From Oscillospiraceae bacterium (GTDB lineage: Bacteria; Bacillota; Clostridia; Oscillospirales; Acutalibacteraceae): a stretch of 64,000 nucleotides of DNA. Made by a program: the position numbers and the translations under genes. The stretch spans positions 1 through 64,000 of the forward strand of contig JAKVJJ010000003.1 of the NCBI GenBank assembly GCA_022487055.1, in the 5' to 3' direction. Shown piece by piece: positions 58,470-64,000 of this stretch (position 1 is the first letter of the stretch; every line of letters starts with the position of its first letter). Under the pieces are notes generated by a model, which was given only the letters and a program-made list of their open reading frames with translations, did not search any database and had not been told where the DNA came from.

Positions 58470-60077
58470 TTATCTGTCCCATTTATCGCACAGCGCAAGA
58501 AGCTGGTCGGTAAATTTGCCAAGGTCTTTATTGGCACCGCCCTCATTATGCTGCACGACTTCCAGCAAGCGCTTCTGTGCCTGCATCAAACGCGCATATG
58601 CCGGTGAATAATGTTTTCCGGATGCCGCCGAACGTGCCGGGTGCAGCTTTTCCGGAGCAATGCCGACCTCTGTGAAGCGGTCCTCCAACAGGTCATAATC
58701 GGCCTCAAAGTCAGGTGCGCAGGCATCAAATCCGCGTGTGCACAATTCCGCTGTGAAAGCCTCGCAGCAGGCACGCTCACCATGCACCACAAACACTTCT
58801 TTCGGCTTTGGATTGAAAGCATTAATCCATTCAATTAAACCGGTATGGTCAGCATGGCCGGACATGGAGCGGAAATTGTAAATATGCGCCTTAACTGCAA
58901 TTTGCTCGCCGAATAGCTTGACACTGTCTGTCCCTTCCAGTAGAATGCGTCCCAGTGTTCCCACTGCTTGATAGCCGACAAAGACGATAGCACACTCCGG
59001 CCGCCAGAGATTGTGTTTCAAATGGTGCCGGATGCGTCCGGCCTCGCACATACCGCTGGAGGAAATAATGACTTTCGGCACACCATCCTCATTCAGTGCC
59101 TTGGATTCCTCCACACTGGCAGTAATATGTAGATTTGAAAACTGCAGCGGCTCTGTTCCCCTGTCAATCAACCCAATGGTTTCCGCATCTGCATAGCCAT
59201 GCAGATCACTGCTGTAAATTGCCGTAGCCTCGGCAGCAAGCGGTGAATCTACATAAACCGGGAAATCCGGGTTGAGCGGTGTCAAGTGCCGCTCCTTAAT
59301 TTTACGGAAGAAAAACAGCAGTTCCTGTGTGCGGCCGACTGCAAAGGACGGAATGATGACATTTCCGCCTGCAGCCAGCGTATGGTCAATCACATCCGCA
59401 AATTCTTTTGTGTAGTCCTTGGCAGGCTCATGCTCGCGGTCGCCATAAGTGGACTCCATGACCACATAGTCCGCCTCATGCAGATACTGTGGGTTGCGGA
59501 TAATTGGCTGGTCTTTATTGCCGATGTCACCGGAAAAGACCAGCTTTTTGGTCACGCCGTTTTCCTCAGCCCAAATTTCCACGGATGCGCTGCCCAGCAA
59601 ATGCCCCGCATCGGTAAAGCGCACCCGTACCCCTTCACAAAGCGGCACATCTTCCTCATACTCACAGCTTTCCAGCAATTTGACCGCTGCTTCCGCGTCT
59701 TCCACCGTATACAACGGTGCTTTGGGCAAATGACCGGAGCGGCGACCTTTGCGCAGAGCCTGCTCGGCGTCCATCTCCTGAATGTGCGCGCTATCACGCA
59801 GCATAATGTCCAACAAATACGCTGTTTTTCTGGTTGCCAGAATCTTTCCCTGAAAACCCTGTTTCACCAGCAGCGGCAATCTGCCTGTGTGGTCGATATG
59901 TGCGTGTGTAATGATGACATAATCCACCAGATTGGCACAAAAAGGGAGTGTATTGTTGTCAGTTTCGTCCGCGCCCTGCTGCAGGCCACAGTCAATCAGG
60001 ATGTGTTTGCCGTTAACTGTCAGGCAGTGACAGCTGCCAGTTACTTCTTTATCCGCACCGTAAAATGTAAGTTTCAT
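58470..60077 (-). CDS. MBL-fold beta-CASP (RNA-metabolising/exonuclease-type) hydrolase
   Basis: ITHAHIDHTGRLPLLV, FTDAGHLLGSASVEIW, VVMESTYGDREH, FRSMSGHADHTGLIEWI. Confidence 0.93.
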   Translation of the reverse strand: MKLTFYGADKEVTGSCHCLTVNGKHILIDCGLQQGADETDNNTLPFCANLVDYVIITHAHIDHTGRLPLLVKQGFQGKILATRKTAYLLDIMLRDSAHIQEMDAEQALRKGRRSGHLPKAPLYTVEDAEAAVKLLESCEYEEDVPLCEGVRVRFTDAGHLLGSASVEIWAEENGVTKKLVFSGDIGNKDQPIIRNPQYLHEADYVVMESTYGDREHEPAKDYTKEFADVIDHTLAAGGNVIIPSFAVGRTQELLFFFRKIKERHLTPLNPDFPVYVDSPLAAEATAIYSSDLHGYADAETIGLIDRGTEPLQFSNLHITASVEESKALNEDGVPKVIISSSGMCEAGRIRHHLKHNLWRPECAIVFVGYQAVGTLGRILLEGTDSVKLFGEQIAVKAHIYNFRSMSGHADHTGLIEWINAFNPKPKEVFVVHGERACCEAFTAELCTRGFDACAPDFEADYDLLEDRFTEVGIAPEKLHPARSAASGKHYSPAYARLMQAQKRLLEVVQHNEGGANKDLGKFTDQLLALCDKWDR

Positions 60078-60084
60078 TACAAAA

Positions 60085-60855
60085 TCACCTGCTCCCCATA
60101 TTCTCGGTTAGTTCCAGCAGGATGGGACAGTGGTCACTTCCATATATATCTGAAAGGATTTCACTGCGCGTTACCTGCGGAAAAAGTCGGTCGGATACCA
60201 GAAAATAGTCAATGCGCCAGCCCGCGTTGTTTTCGCGTGCATGGAAGCGGTAGCTCCACCAACTGTAGGCACCGGTCTGCTGTGGGTGCAGTGTCCGAAA
60301 AGTATCGGTAAAGCCGGCATGCAAAAGCTGTGTGAATTTTTCACGTTCCTGGTCAGAGAATCCGGCGCTGCCGCGGTTTGGCCCGGGATTTTTAAGGTCA
60401 ATCTCCTCATGCGCCACATTCAGGTCGCCGCAGAGGATCACCGGCTTCTGTGCATCCAGTTTCTGCAAGTAAGCGCGGGCAGCATCCTCCCACTGCATCC
60501 GATAGTCAATCCGCGCCAATTCCGGCTGCGAATTCGGCGTATAAAAAGTTACCAGATAAAATTCCGGAAACTCCAGAGTGATACTGCGGCCTTCTCCTGT
60601 ATGCAGAGGATTCTCAATGTCATAAGCAACCGAAAGCGGTTCCCTGCGGGTGAAAACAGCCGTGCCGGAATACCCTTTCCGCTCTGCCGAATTCCAATAC
60701 TGATGATAACCGGAAAGCTGCACATCTGCCTGTCCCGGCTGCATTTTGGTTTCCTGCACACAAATGACATCCGCGTCTGCCTGCGTCATAAATTCCGTGA
60801 AACCTTTTTTCATGCAGGCACGCAGTCCATTGACGTTCCATGAAATAAATTTCAT
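60085..60855 (-). CDS. xth: exodeoxyribonuclease III
   Basis: MKFISWNVNGLRACMKKGF, VICVQETKMQ, ILCGDLNVAHEEIDLKNP, GSDHCPILLEL. Confidence 0.95.
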   Translation of the reverse strand: MKFISWNVNGLRACMKKGFTEFMTQADADVICVQETKMQPGQADVQLSGYHQYWNSAERKGYSGTAVFTRREPLSVAYDIENPLHTGEGRSITLEFPEFYLVTFYTPNSQPELARIDYRMQWEDAARAYLQKLDAQKPVILCGDLNVAHEEIDLKNPGPNRGSAGFSDQEREKFTQLLHAGFTDTFRTLHPQQTGAYSWWSYRFHARENNAGWRIDYFLVSDRLFPQVTRSEILSDIYGSDHCPILLELTENMGSR

Positions 60856-61051
60856 AAGCAACCTCACATTCTATTTCCTGTCAGTTTCAGTATACTCTGC
60901 ATTTTGTATATTTGCAACAATATATTAATCATATTTTGCTGAAAAATCACGATATTGCTCATTTTTAGCACATTCTATTTCCGCTTGACGAAAATAAATG
61001 TTTTTTGCACAAAACCAGGTTGACATTCCGGCGGCAATGGTGACCAATAAA

Positions 61052-61103
61052 AATATAGGCTATATAAAACAATACGAATCATTGCTTTATATAGCCTATA
61101 TTA
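61052..61103 (-). terminator. terminator of tRNA-Leu
   Basis: AATATAGGCTATATAAA...TTTATATAGCCTATATT inverted repeat. Confidence 0.7.
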
Positions 61104-61106
61104 ATT

Positions 61107-61191
61107 TGGTGCGGTCAGTGGGACTTGAACCCACACGTCATAAGACACATGCACCTCAAGCATGCCTGTATGCCAATTTCAGCATGACCGC
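61107..61191 (-). tRNA. tRNA-Leu (GAG)
   Basis: Minus strand GCGGTCA...TGACCGC-A-CCA; anticodon arm CATGC-TTGAGGT-GCATG; long variable arm. Confidence 0.95.
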
Positions 61192-61296
61192 GTATGCTTG
61201 TATATTATCACTTTCGATAAGATATGTCAATATAATTTTCGGAATTTTTATTAAGTTATTTGTTATTTAATTAAGCTATGTAATGCCACATGAGAG

Positions 61297-61339
61297 ACGG
61301 TGTTGTATGACACGGGTTCAAGTCCTGTCTTGCACATCA
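61297..61339 (+). pseudogene. 3' fragment of a tRNA-Leu-like gene
   Basis: GGTGTTGTATGACACGGGTTCAAGTCCTGTCTTGCACATCA: variable arm plus T arm (ACGGG-TTCAAGT-CCTGT) plus acceptor 3' strand; no 5' half. Confidence 0.5.
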
Positions 61340-61464
61340 ATTTATAAAGATAATAAAAGAATTGGAACCCTCACGATTTGAATCCTTTTATTATCTTGCT
61401 TATTATGATATAATTGGTTTAAATTTTTTATTAGACTCAGAATTAGAAAAGAGGTAAAGGTATT

Positions 61465-61557
61465 ATGAACATAGCTCTATGGATTGCAGTAGGTGCAGCC
61501 ATTTTTTGTGCTATCGTTGCAGTTGTTACCGATTCAAAGAAAAAGGAAAAGAAATAA
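61465..61557 (+). CDS. 30-aa putative single-TM microprotein
   Basis: AGAGGTAAAGG SD then MNIALWIAVGAAIFCAIVAVVTDSKKKEKK*; not in the ORF track (too short). Confidence 0.45.
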   Translation: MNIALWIAVGAAIFCAIVAVVTDSKKKEKK

Positions 61558-61696
61558 GGAATTATGGTATGAGCATAATCAGGACCTGCATCTGAAGTGA
61601 GCAAATAACACAAAGTGGGAACCCCGAATATCACACAAAAATTTGGGTTCCGGGCTTTTGGTTTTTCTGATAAAATTCATTTGTCCATTATTGGGA

Positions 61697-61735
61697 CTAG
61701 TAAAAGGCTTTGGGAAAATTTCCTAAAGCCTTTTA
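61697..61735 (-). terminator. Rho-independent terminator
   Basis: GTAAAAGGCTTTgGGAAAaTTTCCtAAAGCCTTTTAC, at the 3' end of the toprim ORF. Confidence 0.7.
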
Positions 61736-62347
61736 CTTTTCTGTGCTTTCTCCAAATATATGATGACACAGGCTGCAGAAACTCTCACGGCTTATCAGAC
61801 TGTTCAGTACCTCCACCAGTCCGTTCGCCGAAAGATGTTCCGGCAGATTCAGATTTTCCTGGACCATACGACGGTGCTTCATACTTTCTGCGCCGCCAGA
61901 AAGGCCCAGCTCAAACAGGTCTGTTTTGGTAATGCGGCGCCCTTGCTGTTCTGCCGCCGGTTCACTGCTGACGCCGGCTTTCAGCAAACACTCCCGCAGA
62001 ATATTTATCGGTATGCCCTCCACCCCAAGCTTACCCTCTTTACCGGGCGCTGCTTTGCGTTTCTCTTTTCCGAAAATGTCAGGAATATAAGCATTCTTTA
62101 TCTTTTCCGGGTTAATCGAACCTTTCAGAAAATTTCGTATCATAAAGCCCGCTGAGTCGCTGTCTGTCAAAATCAGCAGACCTCGCTTGTCTGCCAGCCG
62201 ACGCAGCAGTTCCAACTGTTCTTTATCTCGAAAAATACGAAAGCCATGTGTTTCAATAATCAGGCCGTCAATCAGCGCAGAAAGCTTGATTTTATCATAC
62301 TTGCCCTCCACAACTACTGCTTCCCGCACTTTCAGCTTTTCTGTCAT
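61733..62347 (-). CDS. toprim-domain RNase M5-like protein (DUF4093)
   Basis: VREAVVVEGKYDKIKLSALIDGLIIETHGF...LLILTDSDSAGFMIRNFL. Confidence 0.88.
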   Translation of the reverse strand: MTEKLKVREAVVVEGKYDKIKLSALIDGLIIETHGFRIFRDKEQLELLRRLADKRGLLILTDSDSAGFMIRNFLKGSINPEKIKNAYIPDIFGKEKRKAAPGKEGKLGVEGIPINILRECLLKAGVSSEPAAEQQGRRITKTDLFELGLSGGAESMKHRRMVQENLNLPEHLSANGLVEVLNSLISRESFCSLCHHIFGESTEK

Positions 62348-63399
62348 GCATTCTCCTCCTCACCGCCGGCAATCAGCATCAACCGTGTCAGCGTGCGCTC
62401 TAAAATAATGCGGCTGTCTGTGCGGGAACCTTTCAGGTCAAGGTCTGCCTGCAGCAGCACATCCAGACTTTGGCGAAGCTTCTGTGTGGACAAATGACGA
62501 ATATCCCGCTCCGCATTGGTCAGGCGGAATTCCCGCCGCTTATACTCCTCAAAATGTGCTGCCGGTTCCAGCGCTGTTTCTCCGCTCTGCAATGCCGTGC
62601 GCACACGGTAAAGGTCGATGTAAGCACCGGAAAGCACCGCAAGGATACGCACAGGTTCCTCATTCTGCTCCAAAAGCTGATTCAGAATCTGATAGGCTCG
62701 GTCATGCTGTCCAGCAAGCAGTGCCCGACTGAGGTCAAAAATACGCGTTTCCAGATTGCGTGTAACCATCTGGTCAATCATTCCCGGAGAAATATCTCCG
62801 CTTCCGGCAAATGCGCAGACTTTTTCCATTTCATTCAGCAGTGCCGTCATATTATTGCCGACATAGCGGTAAATCTGGTTTGCCTCCGGCCGTGCAAGTC
62901 GGCATCCGCGTTTTTCCGCTGTACGCATCAGCAGTTTTTCAAGTTCGGTCTGTGTCCGCTGTGCACACTGCACACAGGTGCCCTGCTCCATGCAGGCAGC
63001 AAAAACAGATTTCCACTTCTTATCTTTCCGGATTTCCGGACTGCTGGAAGCAAAATACAGCACCAGCACCGTGGATTCCGGCACATTCCGCAATAGTTCC
63101 AGTAGTTTCTTGTTTTCCGCCGGTGTCCTTCCTTCCAGCGTCAGATCTGACACAGAAACACATTTTCGTTCCGCCATAAGCGGCAGCGCCTGCACGGCAT
63201 CATCCAAGTCATCTGCCGTCACATCCCCCGCAAACTGCTGCAGGTTAAAATCCAAAAACTCTTTCCCGGCCGCTTTTTTAATCAGTCTGTGTGCCCAATG
63301 GGCTACCATGTATTTTTCTTCTCCGTAAAGAAAATACACGCCGGAAAGGTTATCCGCTTCCATTTTCTTTTTCAGGTCTGCTTCCCGGCACTCTGCCAT
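62344..63399 (-). CDS. holA: DNA polymerase III subunit delta
   Basis: VYFLYGEEKYMVAHWAHRL..., IYRYVGNNMTALLNEMEKVCAFAG; next to comEC as in many Firmicutes. Confidence 0.92.
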   Translation of the reverse strand: MAECREADLKKKMEADNLSGVYFLYGEEKYMVAHWAHRLIKKAAGKEFLDFNLQQFAGDVTADDLDDAVQALPLMAERKCVSVSDLTLEGRTPAENKKLLELLRNVPESTVLVLYFASSSPEIRKDKKWKSVFAACMEQGTCVQCAQRTQTELEKLLMRTAEKRGCRLARPEANQIYRYVGNNMTALLNEMEKVCAFAGSGDISPGMIDQMVTRNLETRIFDLSRALLAGQHDRAYQILNQLLEQNEEPVRILAVLSGAYIDLYRVRTALQSGETALEPAAHFEEYKRREFRLTNAERDIRHLSTQKLRQSLDVLLQADLDLKGSRTDSRIILERTLTRLMLIAGGEEENA

Positions 63400-64000
63400 C
63401 AGTCATTCCTCCTAATCCGCACCGTGTCCCTGCACGGCTCCAACACCAAATCTTTTCCGCCGCCAAGCACCGCAGGCAAGCCACGGCTGTTTACCACATA
63501 TTTTTTCTTTAGAGAATGGGAATAATCACACAGCACCGTCATGGTGGTATGCACCGCGGTATCATTCTTCGGCAGACCGCTGCACACCATGATCTGTGCC
63601 CCCTGCAGTTCTGGCGGTATATCTGCCAAGTTCGCGTTATCTCCGCATATCAGCAGCGAAAGATTTTTGAGTTTCAAGTTTGCCGCTCCATTTTCACAGG
63701 TAATGAGCACCTGCTGCCAAAGAGAAGCCTGTGCCTGTGTGCCCGCCGGAAAACACTGCACATGATTTGCTGTTAATACGTCTTCCAGCGCACCATCCAA
63801 TACGGTTCCGGCAGGCAGCACCACACTAGCTGGGTGCCAGTCGGCAGCAACTTTTGCCGCCTGCTGACACTCCCTGTTTGACAAACTCAACAGAACAATC
63901 GTATCCAACCGGTGAACCCCGCACCGCCGCAGAATATGCTCGGTCTGCCAGCTTTCTGCGCCAAAACCAATGACAGCACCATGTCCGGCACTGCTGACCA
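63399..64000 (-). CDS. ComEC/Rec2-type competence protein, C-terminal domain (partial, runs off the window)
   Basis: SAGHGAVIGFGAESWQTEHILRRCGVHRLDTIVLLSLSNRECQQAAKVAADWHPASVVLPAG... resembles the ComEC C-terminal MBL domain but lacks metal-binding His motifs; upstream of holA. Confidence 0.65.
   Translation of the reverse strand, partial: VSSAGHGAVIGFGAESWQTEHILRRCGVHRLDTIVLLSLSNRECQQAAKVAADWHPASVVLPAGTVLDGALEDVLTANHVQCFPAGTQAQASLWQQVLITCENGAANLKLKNLSLLICGDNANLADIPPELQGAQIMVCSGLPKNDTAVHTTMTVLCDYSHSLKKKYVVNSRGLPAVLGGGKDLVLEPCRDTVRIRRND

Noticed and set aside
57554-58546. 330-aa minus-strand ORF
   Set aside because: Antisense to the Amt-PII gene, whose coding motifs are clear.
59286-60311. 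341-aa plus-strand ORF
   Set aside because: Antisense to the MBL/beta-CASP and xth genes.
1-64000. CRISPR arrays
   Set aside because: No regularly spaced short repeat array seen; the repeats found are pairs (tRNA-Thr and yebC derived) or operator-like sites.

Overview
Low-to-mid GC Firmicutes/Clostridia-type chromosomal segment. A small acid-soluble spore protein gene suggests a spore-former, probably Oscillospiraceae-like; the taxonomic placement is inference. The backbone carries thrB (partial) and hom, a class A PBP, a SASP gene, a polysaccharide deacetylase, a CapD-like epimerase, an SsuABC-type ABC transporter with a Crp/Fnr regulator, efp-aroQ-yqeG-rpsU, a tRNA-Trp/Asp/Thr array, an MCP, ferredoxin/thioredoxin/Crp genes, a 2-hydroxyacyl-CoA dehydratase activase pair, ppiB, yebC, a T-box-controlled trpEGDCFBA operon, an ammonium transporter fused to a PII domain, an MBL/beta-CASP protein, xth, tRNA-Leu, an RNase M5-like protein, holA and the comEC C-terminus (partial).

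Two accessory islands stand out. (1) A 6.9-kb element lies in the tRNA-Thr gene, bounded by a perfect 95-bp direct repeat (14334-14428 and 21214-21308). It has no recognisable integrase. It carries a truncated-looking DUF2971 gene and a two-gene putative restriction-modification system: an 'FTP'-type methylase-like protein plus a 1349-aa protein that appears to fuse a GIY-YIG-like domain, an SF2 helicase and an N6-adenine MTase. (2) A ~16.6-kb fructan/fructoside utilisation island (two GH32, one DUF2961/GH172, two sugar ABC systems, two LacI regulators, fructokinase) is bounded by a diverged direct repeat of the yebC 3' end plus a long hairpin. This suggests integration at the yebC 3' end. Several genes are frameshifted or decayed: one sugar-binding protein and one NifX-like gene.
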